64,000 nt of DNA from Flavobacteriaceae bacterium. GTDB taxonomy: Bacteria > Bacteroidota > Bacteroidia > Flavobacteriales > Flavobacteriaceae. Both the position numbers and the translations under genes were made by a program. Below are positions 54,306-62,811 of the stretch, piece after piece. The notes under the pieces were generated by a model that saw only the letters and a program-made list of their open reading frames with translations, was not told the DNA's origin and did not search any database. The stretch is from the NCBI GenBank assembly GCA_030683815.1, contig JAUXPJ010000008.1:1-64000 (forward strand). The letters run 5' to 3'. Position 1 is the first letter of the stretch. Each line of letters begins with the position of its first letter.

Positions 54306-57300
54306 TTAAACATTTAAACATTCATCTATTGCTTTCAACAACTCCAGCACATCCAATGGTTTGGTTAAATACAATTTAGCCCCCATTATCAGTGACTTTT
54401 CTATTTGTTTTTCCATGGCATCGGCGCTTAATATTACTACCGGAATTGATTTTGTTTCAGTGTCTTTTAGTAATAATTTTAATACTTCACTGCCGTGAAT
54501 ATCGGGTAAATTGAGATCGAGCAGAATTAAATCCGGTTTGTAATCCTTGGCTAGTTTAACGGTGTTTTTACCGAACGTTTCGGTTATTAAATTAATAGAA
54601 GGCCGTTGTGTGTCTATAATTTGTTTAACTAATTGTTGATTAGAAATGTTATTTTCAATGTACAAAAGAGTTCCGCTAACATTTACTGTTTTAGTGTCCG
54701 GCTTTATGAAATCCCCATTTCGTTCGTGGCGTTCTATCTGACCTTCAATTTGTGGCAGTTCAATCCAAAAGGTACTTCCTACACCTGGTTCACTTTCTAA
54801 ACCAATGCTTCCATTCATCGCTTCCATCAATTTTTTAGCAACTGCTAATCCAAGTCCTGTTCCTTCAATTTCTGAAATACCAACTCCAATTCGTTGGAAA
54901 GGGCTATAAAGTTTATGTAATTCATCAGGGCTAATGCCGTTTCCGGTATCTGTAATAGAAATCCTTGCTGTTTCATTTTGGATATTCGCTACTTTTACCG
55001 TTACCAAACCGCCTTCTTTATTGTATTTTACGGCGTTGTTAACTATGTTCAGCAACACTTGTTTTAACTTTTGATGATCGGCTTTTACAAAAAGATCATT
55101 GTTGGGTGAGCTTTCCAATTCGAGTTTTATGGAGCGTTCCAGTGCAAAATAATTAAGTATATCCAATGTTTCTCCAAGAACTTTTTGAAGTTGAATCGGT
55201 TCTATGGAAATTGACAGTTTTCCCGCTTCAATACGTGACAAATCAAGCACTTCATTGATTAAATTGAGTAAGTGTTTGCCACTTTTCATGATATGATCAA
55301 CACCTTTTTTGTGGGCTGGATTCAGTTCTCCCATGCTCATCAATTGGGTAAAACCAAGAATTGAATTTAACGGAGTGCGAAGTTCGTGACTCATGCGCGA
55401 TAAGAATTCACTCTTGGCAATATTGGCTCTTTCGGCCTCGGTTTTGGCATTTTTAATTTCTTCTTCCGCTTTTTTACGTTCGGTAATATCAATAATACTG
55501 GTCAAAATTAGTGTTTCATTATTAATGCGGATGGGATTCAAACCAACTTCAATCGGAATTTTGGAACCGTCTTTTTTCAAACCGAATAAATCGCGATTAT
55601 TTCCCATTTTGCGTTCCGTTGGATGAGAGGTAAAATCAGAATGTAGATTTACATGATTCATTTCGCTTGCATTGGGAACTAACATTTCTATTTTCTTTCC
55701 AATCAATTCGTCTCGTTCATATCCAAAATAATTCTCTGTTTGCTTATTGATCAATTGGATGGTTCCTGATGAATCAACCAAAATAATGGCATTGGGTGCT
55801 GACTCTACTACCAATTTAAATCGATCTTCTATCTGTCTGCGTTCTTCCATTTCTTTCAGAAGATTTTCATTAGTTTCTGCAAGCTGTTCGGTTCTTTCTT
55901 CCACTTTTATCTCAAGTTCGGCATTCATGTTGCGAATTTGTTCTTCATTTCGTTTACGGGTAATCGCTAAACTCGCCAATGAAACGACCGATTTTAAGAG
56001 TTCTATTTCTTCGTTTAGTGGTGTTTGTGGTTCACGGTGATAAATTGCAAAAGTCCCCAAGACATTATTTTCGGCATCGAGTATGGGTTCTGACCAACAA
56101 GACCTTAGATTAGCCCGCTGAGTTAATTCGGTGTATGCAGCCCAGTTTGGATGGGTAAGCAAATCTTCTGCAATTATCCTGATTTTTGTAGATGCCGCGG
56201 CTCCACAAGAACCAACTTTTTCACCAATCTCAATTCCTTCAATTGCTTGATTATAAAATTCGGGTAAACTTGGTGCAGCCCCGTTCAGCAAGTGTTTTCC
56301 TTCATCATCTAGAAGAAGAATAGAACAGAGCGAAGTCGGATCTTCTTCTTCTACCGATTTAACAATTTGTTCAAGAATAGTTGGAAGTGGTACTCCTGTA
56401 ATGATAGCTTCCAGTATTTCACTTTGTCTGTGTTTTTGGTTTTCCGCTTTTTTGCGTTCGGTAATGTCATTTACAAGGACAAGACGTGCTTGCCGATTTT
56501 CGAATTTCAGATCATGTGAATGAATCTCCACAAAGATGATCGTTCCATCGTTTAATTTGTGGCGCCAAATCCCGGATTCTTGTATTTTATTTGTTGCTTC
56601 AGCAATATTTAGATTCAAAGATGGTACATCCTCTGGAGGACGAATGTCTTTCAGTGTCATGGATAAAAATGTTGCTCTTGTATATCCATACTTTTTTACA
56701 GCCGTATTGTTTACATCCAAAAAACGAAAGGTTTCCAAATCGTATACCCACATGGGTTGCGGATTTGACTCAAACAACTTTCTGAAATGCAGTTCACTGG
56801 TACGCAGTGCTTCTTCTACTTGTTTGCGTTCAGTAATATCCTCACCGGAACTTAATGTTCCGGTTGGCTTTCCTTCAGCATTGCGCAGTAAAATATTATG
56901 CCATTCAATTAATCGTTCTTCTCCATTTTTATTGACAATAGGAATTTCGTAAAATTCAAGCGCTTCAATTTTACCTTCCATTATTTTTTTGAAGCCGCTA
57001 TGAGCACCATCCACTAAATTTTTAGGAAGAAAAGATTTGAACCAATCTTTACCAACAATTTCATTTTCAGAATAGCCAAGAACTTCGCAACCTTTTATAT
57101 TTATTTTGGAAACTTTTCCGGTGCTGTCAAGCAGTACTAACATTACACCGGCAGTATCTAAATATTGGTTGGCTTTATCACGTTCTTGAATTACCTTCTC
57201 TTCAGATTGTTTTAACTCGGCTGTCCTTTCTTCCACTATTTCTTCAAGATCTTCTAACAAGGTTAGTAGTTCTTTTTGTGCTTTTCTTTTACCGGAGATA

Positions 57301-58544
57301 TCTGTTTTTACAAAAAGAAACATCAGGGCAAGCAAAAAAATCTGAAACAAAAAACCAATGAAGATTACGTTTTGCGTTTGCGCCATCCGTTCATCTTCTG
57401 CTTTATTACGCAGTGATAACAGCTGGTTTTGTTCTGCAATCATTTGATCTTTTATGGTACGGATACTATCGGTAAGATTTTGACCTCTTCCGGCTTCAAT
57501 TAGTAGAATAGCTTCTGTTATCCCTTTCGATTTCCGTACGTTAACCGCAAGATCAGATCTTTCAATTTTCTCAATAATTAATCGCTCAAGTGTATTTATG
57601 TCGTATTGCTGATTAGGATTGTCTTTTGTAAGATTGCGTAAGCCGGCAATTTGTTCCGGTATATTCCGCTTGGCTTCAACCATCTTTTTTAAAAAATATT
57701 CCTTTCCACTGAGTAAAAATCCACGCGAACCGGTTTCTATATCAATTGTGGCTGTAAGTATATTTTCAACTTGATTTTTAACAATATGTATATGTTGGAC
57801 TAAATCAACGGCTTCGTGCATGGATCGAAGGTTCGAAACAAAGAGGAACGAAACAAAAACAATAATTGTAGCAGAGATTGTAAGCCCTGCAAAAAGTTTT
57901 TGTTCTACCGCAAACTTATACGCAATACGCCGGCGAATTGTAAAATAAATACCAAGACACAGCGCTATAAATAAAGTTGCTGCATTAACAGCCATCCCGT
58001 AGTATCCGGTGGCTCCGGCAGAATCGGAAAAACCAGAAACAAAATTCAGCAGCCCCACCGCACTTATTGAAAAAGCAGCCATTAAGCAGAATTCAATAAA
58101 GTAGTTTAGGCGGGGACGATGCAGTGAGAGATAAAATAACACCATGCCAAGTAAAACAAAATTAATCGCAGCATTGAAGGCTATACGGCTTGGATGAGGA
58201 ACAAATCCGGTTGTATCCTCAACACTGAATAGCAGTTCGTCAATTCCAAAATCCGGCAAAAAGATAAACTCTGCCAGCGTAAGAAATGCAGCGAGAATAA
58301 TCAGTGATGAAAAAATGCGTGACAGCCATTTTGTAATCGGATTTGAAAATTGCAGAAGCAGAAGCGTTAAACCGGAAAGGAGAAAAAATACTGCGCCATT
58401 GGGTTTCATGGTTACTGCACCCAACCCAAACGTTTTGAGAATGGTAATGTCCAATTGCCAGCCAATTAAAACCAAAAGACCTGCGATAGCGGTACTGATA
58501 GATGCAATTAAAGCTGCAGTTGATTGCGAAAATTTTGGAAACAT
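54306..58544 (-). CDS. Large membrane hybrid histidine kinase: 7TM-CHASE3-PAS-PAS-GAF-PAS-HisKA-HATPase-REC
   Basis: This encodes 1412 aa. Residues ~10-210 contain about six to seven membrane helices (a MASE-like integral sensor). They are followed by a helix near 220 and a CHASE3-like periplasmic domain with ATIDIETGSRGFLLSGKE, closed by a helix near 400. Cytoplasmic modules follow: PAS (~455-580), PAS (~590-700), GAF (~705-865, containing EKVGSCGAAA), PAS (~905-1030), HisKA with [16 protein letters not shown] (near 1052), HATPase_c and REC (LILLDLNLPDIHGSE near 1340). It is among the larger sensor kinases of the phylum. It is the first of three same-strand kinase genes. Confidence 0.9.
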   Translation of the reverse strand: MFPKFSQSTAALIASISTAIAGLLVLIGWQLDITILKTFGLGAVTMKPNGAVFFLLSGLTLLLLQFSNPITKWLSRIFSSLIILAAFLTLAEFIFLPDFGIDELLFSVEDTTGFVPHPSRIAFNAAINFVLLGMVLFYLSLHRPRLNYFIEFCLMAAFSISAVGLLNFVSGFSDSAGATGYYGMAVNAATLFIALCLGIYFTIRRRIAYKFAVEQKLFAGLTISATIIVFVSFLFVSNLRSMHEAVDLVQHIHIVKNQVENILTATIDIETGSRGFLLSGKEYFLKKMVEAKRNIPEQIAGLRNLTKDNPNQQYDINTLERLIIEKIERSDLAVNVRKSKGITEAILLIEAGRGQNLTDSIRTIKDQMIAEQNQLLSLRNKAEDERMAQTQNVIFIGFLFQIFLLALMFLFVKTDISGKRKAQKELLTLLEDLEEIVEERTAELKQSEEKVIQERDKANQYLDTAGVMLVLLDSTGKVSKINIKGCEVLGYSENEIVGKDWFKSFLPKNLVDGAHSGFKKIMEGKIEALEFYEIPIVNKNGEERLIEWHNILLRNAEGKPTGTLSSGEDITERKQVEEALRTSELHFRKLFESNPQPMWVYDLETFRFLDVNNTAVKKYGYTRATFLSMTLKDIRPPEDVPSLNLNIAEATNKIQESGIWRHKLNDGTIIFVEIHSHDLKFENRQARLVLVNDITERKKAENQKHRQSEILEAIITGVPLPTILEQIVKSVEEEDPTSLCSILLLDDEGKHLLNGAAPSLPEFYNQAIEGIEIGEKVGSCGAAASTKIRIIAEDLLTHPNWAAYTELTQRANLRSCWSEPILDAENNVLGTFAIYHREPQTPLNEEIELLKSVVSLASLAITRKRNEEQIRNMNAELEIKVEERTEQLAETNENLLKEMEERRQIEDRFKLVVESAPNAIILVDSSGTIQLINKQTENYFGYERDELIGKKIEMLVPNASEMNHVNLHSDFTSHPTERKMGNNRDLFGLKKDGSKIPIEVGLNPIRINNETLILTSIIDITERKKAEEEIKNAKTEAERANIAKSEFLSRMSHELRTPLNSILGFTQLMSMGELNPAHKKGVDHIMKSGKHLLNLINEVLDLSRIEAGKLSISIEPIQLQKVLGETLDILNYFALERSIKLELESSPNNDLFVKADHQKLKQVLLNIVNNAVKYNKEGGLVTVKVANIQNETARISITDTGNGISPDELHKLYSPFQRIGVGISEIEGTGLGLAVAKKLMEAMNGSIGLESEPGVGSTFWIELPQIEGQIERHERNGDFIKPDTKTVNVSGTLLYIENNISNQQLVKQIIDTQRPSINLITETFGKNTVKLAKDYKPDLILLDLNLPDIHGSEVLKLLLKDTETKSIPVVILSADAMEKQIEKSLIMGAKLYLTKPLDVLELLKAIDECLNV

Positions 58545-58827
58545 ATGATACGATTTTATGTTATTTCTATTTTCATAGTATTACACTTACTGCATTTATA
58601 AAGTACAGACCATTGCACCCGACTTAATGGTTTGAGGGAAAACGTATTAAGCACCTACTAATTTAAGTAATTTTATTAATAAATTTAATAATTCATAAAA
58701 AAAATGTTATTTATTGCTAATTATTCTTATTTTTAGGTGATTATTTTTAGATTATTTATGCATTTTGAAATACTTTTCTTTTTTTATAAAATTTCTGCTT
58801 CTTAAAACAGAAGTTTTAAATTGCTAA

Positions 58828-59022
58828 GATTCGCTTATTAAAAAACCTTATATAGATGATACTTTTGAAATGCCCGATAAAACAGTTGCTTTATTAATTC
58901 GGTTTTTAGAACAAAATAATGGGGAATTATCAAAACGATCCGGAAATAAAGAGCTGGAGGTTTTGACAGATAAAGAAATTGCTGAAATAGAAAAAGTATA
59001 TAAAGAACTAATGAATAATTAA
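58828..59022 (+). pseudogene. Gene fragment, possible C-terminal tail of a Fic-like protein
   Basis: The frame is open from just after a stop at 58825 and reads LIKKPYIDDTFEMPDKTVA, LLIRFLEQNNGELSKR, ELEVLTDKEIAEIEKVYKEL. An internal ATG at 58870 would give 50 aa. The sequence looks like the conserved C-terminal segment of a larger protein; a Fic-family tail is my best guess, held weakly. No start or N-terminal domain precedes it. The rest of 58545-59131 is AT-rich spacer without other features. Confidence 0.45.
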
Positions 59023-59131
59023 AAATGCCTAATGACCATTGTTTAATGCTAAAATGTTTTAATTTGTACTCGTTGAGTGCAAATAATTATACCAGACAAG
59101 TTTATTTACTGAAGAAGTACCTTTCGTTGCT

Positions 59132-60718
59132 ATGAAAATACACTGTCTTTTTGTGATATTCATTTTATTAATTTCTTGTAAAAAAGAAAAACCCGCTGAA
59201 ATTATTCAGCCACCCAAAATTGAAATTACCGAAGCGGGTAAAATCATCCCTATTGATGCTGTGGCAATCGCTGCAATAAATGATTCTTGTGTGATTAATT
59301 TTTATAAAACCAACCACAACAAAACGTTTTGGCTGGCTGATGCAAATCGAAAAAAACTCTTGGCGTTATTTAATTCTATTGAAGATGAAGGTTTATTTAA
59401 AGAGGATTTTGATTTTAAAAAAATACAAATTTCGGAGAAATCCATCCACCAATCCTCCGATTATGATTTGGTTTTGTATGATCTTTTATTGACCGAAAAC
59501 TTGCATCGTTTCATTCAACAAGCGGCAAAAGGAAATCTTTATCCGAAGCAATTATACACCGATTGGGAATTGAAAGAAAATGATATTGATTTGACCGAAT
59601 TACTGTTGAATTTTCAAAAAAAAGATTCCTTTGATTTTGCTTTAAAAACCGTTAGACCGCAACATATTGTTTATCATCAATTGCAAGAAGCGCTGAAAAT
59701 AATACACACTTTACCTAAAGAAGAATATCAAAAAATTGAACTAAAAAATAAATTGGTGTTGAATGATACCAATGAAGTTTTAATCGAAATCAAGAAAAAA
59801 CTTATTTTTTGGAAAGATTTGAAACCCGTAGATTCTCTTACGAACATTTATGATACGATTACCGAATTGGCAGTGAAAAAATTTCAAATGCGCCACGGAC
59901 TTGCGCCCGATGGAGTTATTGGTATTGGAACAATTCATGCGCTGAATTTTACTAAAGCGCAAAGAGAAGCACAAATTATTGCCAATATGGAACGCTGGCG
60001 GTGGTATCCAAGAAATTTTGAAAAAGAATATCTCATTGTTAACATTCCCGATTATACATTACACGTTATAAAAAACATGGATACAACGCGAACTCATAAA
60101 GTTATTGTGGGAAGAGCAGAAAGAAAAACACCTGTTTTATCATCTAAACTAAGTCATTTAATATTCAATCCAACGTGGACTGTTCCGCCTACCATCTTAA
60201 AAAAAGATGTAGTTCCGGCGGCGATTCGAGATCGAAATTATTTAAAGAATAAAAAAATTACGATGTTTGACACTCAAAATAAGGAGGTCAGTTTTGATAA
60301 TTGGAATCCGAAGCAAGCCGGAAGTTATCGGTATGTTCAAAGTCCGGGTACTCATAATTCGTTGGGATTGGTCAAATTTATGTTCCCCAATCGGTTTTCA
60401 ATTTATTTACACGATACCAATTCGCGCGGTTTTTTCGATCAGGAAATTCGAGCTTTGAGCTCCGGTTGTATTCGATTACAAAATCCGTTTGAATTAACCG
60501 AATATCTTTTAGATAATCCTGAAAAATGGAATTTGGAAAAAATAGAAGCAGCTATTAAAACAGGAAAAACAATAAAAGTACCTATTGAAAATCCGATTTT
60601 TATACATATTTTTTACTGGACTGCCTGGAGTGAAAACGGAAGGTTGCAATTTCGAGATGATTTATACAATTTAGATGCCGAATTGTATCAGAAATTGAAG
60701 AATAAAACCAGCCTGTAA
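59132..60718 (+). CDS. L,D-transpeptidase (YcbB/LdtD-like) lipoprotein
   Basis: This encodes 528 aa. The N-terminus ILLISCKKEK is a lipobox. A helical domain is followed by a peptidoglycan-binding domain (AVKKFQMRHGLAPDGVIGIGTIHALN, near residue 255). The YkuD domain then carries the catalytic motif HDTNSRGFF...SSGCIRLQNP (Cys near residue 448). It would form 3-3 peptidoglycan cross-links or attach proteins. It is convergent with a second, different YkuD enzyme gene, with stops touching. Confidence 0.9.
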   Translation: MKIHCLFVIFILLISCKKEKPAEIIQPPKIEITEAGKIIPIDAVAIAAINDSCVINFYKTNHNKTFWLADANRKKLLALFNSIEDEGLFKEDFDFKKIQISEKSIHQSSDYDLVLYDLLLTENLHRFIQQAAKGNLYPKQLYTDWELKENDIDLTELLLNFQKKDSFDFALKTVRPQHIVYHQLQEALKIIHTLPKEEYQKIELKNKLVLNDTNEVLIEIKKKLIFWKDLKPVDSLTNIYDTITELAVKKFQMRHGLAPDGVIGIGTIHALNFTKAQREAQIIANMERWRWYPRNFEKEYLIVNIPDYTLHVIKNMDTTRTHKVIVGRAERKTPVLSSKLSHLIFNPTWTVPPTILKKDVVPAAIRDRNYLKNKKITMFDTQNKEVSFDNWNPKQAGSYRYVQSPGTHNSLGLVKFMFPNRFSIYLHDTNSRGFFDQEIRALSSGCIRLQNPFELTEYLLDNPEKWNLEKIEAAIKTGKTIKVPIENPIFIHIFYWTAWSENGRLQFRDDLYNLDAELYQKLKNKTSL

Positions 60719-61432
60719 TTAATTTTTTTTAGACGGATAATACACAAAAAAGCACGATTTATCTTTGATGATGTTGATGATTTGTTGAGTGTTTTCAATC
60801 GGTACAGACGGGCAACCAAAACTTCTTCCCAACCGTCCATTTTGTTGTATAAATGATTCTGAAACATAATCAGCGCCATGAATTACAATGGCTCTATTTC
60901 TGGCATTATTGTTGATTCCGGTTTCTAAACCATCCAATCGCAGCGAAAAACCGTGTTTGCCAAAATAGGTTTCTCCGGTAGTATAAAACCCTAAACTACT
61001 CTTATGCGACTCTGATTTATTAGAAAATTGATTTGCAAATTCATTCCCTGAATTTTTGCCGTGAGCCACCAACGATTGAAACAAAATGATGTTATTTTTT
61101 ACATCAATCACCCACAAACGTTTTACGGCTGAGGATAAGCTGAAATCGACCAAGGTTAAAAGATCTTTTTGAATGAGTCCTTTTTCTTTCAGTTTGTAAA
61201 ATCCTTCCAAAGCATTGGAAAAACTTTCGAGTTGAGGAAGTTCAAAATTGTTTGTTTTTAAACTTTTGTAACTACTTTCTACACCCTCAACAACCGTTGT
61301 TTCAACTACTCTTGAAGTTTTTGGTGTTGGATTGCTTGAAAGGTTTGTTGTAAAAGCAAAAAGTCCAATCAGTAAAAAGGGAATTATTTTATAAATCAAA
61401 GTAATTTTAATGTTAAACTTGGGTTTGTACAA
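60719..61432 (-). CDS. Murein L,D-transpeptidase catalytic domain family protein (YkuD_2-like)
   Basis: This encodes 237 aa. A membrane/signal segment (IYKIIPFLLIGLFAFTTNL) precedes a catalytic domain with AIVIHGADYVSE (His) and GRSFGCPSVP (Cys). This is the arrangement of the small YkuD-like enzymes frequent in Bacteroidota. It is distinct from the YcbB-like neighbour. It likely cleaves or remodels peptidoglycan cross-links. Confidence 0.88.
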   Translation of the reverse strand: MYKPKFNIKITLIYKIIPFLLIGLFAFTTNLSSNPTPKTSRVVETTVVEGVESSYKSLKTNNFELPQLESFSNALEGFYKLKEKGLIQKDLLTLVDFSLSSAVKRLWVIDVKNNIILFQSLVAHGKNSGNEFANQFSNKSESHKSSLGFYTTGETYFGKHGFSLRLDGLETGINNNARNRAIVIHGADYVSESFIQQNGRLGRSFGCPSVPIENTQQIINIIKDKSCFFVYYPSKKN

Positions 61433-61554
61433 AGCAGGTGTTTATAATTGCTTGCAAAGCTACTTAAAATAATTTTTAAATTCAATAAGTCATTGGTTCT
61501 AATTAATTTAACTTTGAAAATTTAACAATCATGAAAATTTAATTTATTTATTCG

Positions 61555-61625
61555 TATGAAATAGCCATGTTTGCAAAAACACAAACTTTGATGAAAATAT
61601 TTTAATCAAACTGGCGTATTCCATA
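61555..61625. repeat. Dispersed repeat element copy B
   Basis: TATGAAATAGCCATGTTTGC ... TGGCGTATTCCATA, a 71-bp element, is homologous to copy A at 23084. The ends form an imperfect terminal inverted repeat. It ends 32 bp before the HAD phosphatase ATG, so it may carry or replace the promoter. Confidence 0.7.
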
Positions 61626-61657
61626 TGACATTATTAAAACAAATAAAATATTCACAT

Positions 61658-62260
61658 ATGAAAATAACTAATATCATTTTTGATTTCGGAGGTGTTTTGG
61701 TAGATTGGAACCCAAGGTATTTGTATGAAAATGTTTTTGATGATAAAGTTCAAATGGAATTTTTTCTTTCCAATATTTGTACCGAAGAATGGAATCTGCA
61801 ACAAGATAAAGATCGGACACTCCAAGAAGGAACGCTGTTGCTTCAAAAACAATTTCCTGCATATAGTTCTTTGATTCAGCTATTTTATGATCAATGGGAA
61901 GTAATGCTCAAAGCAGAAATTACAGAAAATGTAAAACTGCTGCCGCAATTAAAAAAGAACTATCAACTTTTAGGACTTACAAATTGGTCTGCAGAAACCT
62001 TCCCGATAGCACTGAATCGATTTCCTTTTTTCGCCCAATTTGATGGGATTGTTGTTTCGGGTGAAGAAAAAATGATAAAACCCGATAAAGAAATTTTCTA
62101 TTTGCTTTTAAATCGATATCAAATCAGTGCAAGCAATTCTCTATTTATTGATGACAATATCAACAATATCAAGGCAGCAAATGAAATTGGTTTTCACACC
62201 ATTCACATCAAACCTACTATTATTTTGGAAGAGGAACTTAAAAAGATGAAAATTTTATAA
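61658..62260 (+). CDS. HAD-family phosphatase (YihX-like)
   Basis: This encodes about 200 aa from ATG 61658; an upstream ATG at 61625 overlaps the repeat and adds unlikely residues. The nucleophile motif IIFDFGGVLVDWNP (DxD replaced by D-F-G-G, usual for this subgroup), LTNWSAETFP (motif II) and KPDKEIF ... FIDDNINNI (motifs III/IV) are present. It resembles sugar-phosphate/epoxide-hydrolase N-terminal phosphatases. The substrate is unknown. Confidence 0.88.
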   Translation: MKITNIIFDFGGVLVDWNPRYLYENVFDDKVQMEFFLSNICTEEWNLQQDKDRTLQEGTLLLQKQFPAYSSLIQLFYDQWEVMLKAEITENVKLLPQLKKNYQLLGLTNWSAETFPIALNRFPFFAQFDGIVVSGEEKMIKPDKEIFYLLLNRYQISASNSLFIDDNINNIKAANEIGFHTIHIKPTIILEEELKKMKIL

Positions 62261-62275
62261 AAGGATTTAGAATAA

Positions 62276-62309
62276 AAAAATCGTAAATAAATAACTATTT
62301 ACGATTTTT
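62276..62309. terminator. Bidirectional terminator between the HAD gene and ssrA
   Basis: AAATCGTAAATA (62278-62289) and TATTTACGATTT (62296-62307) form a 12-bp stem with A- and T-tracts on the two sides. It can stop both the plus-strand phosphatase and the minus-strand tmRNA transcripts. Confidence 0.85.
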
Positions 62310-62314
62310 ATTAG

Positions 62315-62703
62315 TGGAGATGGAGGGAGTCGAACCCTCGTCCAAACAAGCAACCAAAGTACTTTCTACATGTTTATTTTTTGATTGATTTTCTTTTAAC
62401 GGCTGACCAAAAACAACCCACCGTTAACCTAGTCTCTTATTTTTCAGAAAAAAGCCAAGACTTCTTTATTCCTATACCAACTTTTACGATGCCTCTTTGC
62501 TGAACGCGGTTAGTCATCGCTTTCAAGAGACATTTAGCTTCCCGACCTTGTCGGAACTAGGTTAATCTTACTTTATTCAGATTAAGCAGCTAAAGCGTAG
62601 TTATTCTCGCCGTTTAATTTTTGATACCCATTTTACGAGTAGAGCATCTTAGCTCGACATGCTTATACATCAATTGACCTTGCAGTCAAAACCGGTCATC
62701 CCC
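62315..62703 (-). ncRNA. ssrA: tmRNA (ssrA)
   Basis: On the minus strand the 5' end GGGGATGACCGGTTTTGAC pairs with the 3' end CATCTCC-A (62322-62315) to form the acceptor stem. The T-arm GGGTTCGACTCCC is present. The tag reading frame at 62611-62582 encodes GENNYALAA followed by TAA, the tag type of Flavobacteriia. The 3' CCA is not encoded. The molecule rescues stalled ribosomes together with SmpB. Confidence 0.96.
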
Positions 62704-62725
62704 ATATTTTCAATGAACAAGTCTG

Positions 62726-62733
62726 CAAATTTA
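62726..62733 (-). promoter_or_regulatory. Candidate -7 box of ssrA
   Basis: TAAATTTG on the minus strand (plus CAAATTTA) matches TAnnTTTG, 22 bp before the mature tmRNA 5' end. The -33 partner at the expected distance is not clear. Confidence 0.45.
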
Positions 62734-62811
62734 GGAAAAACAATCCGAATTATTTTATACAATCATTTTTTCCCAATATCTTAGCAACAAACTTTATACC
62801 AAACACTAAAA

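Noticed and set aside
62315-62345. Possible tRNA 3' half on the minus strand
   Set aside because: The T-arm belongs to the tmRNA, whose 5' acceptor half and GENNYALAA tag lie at 62703-62582.
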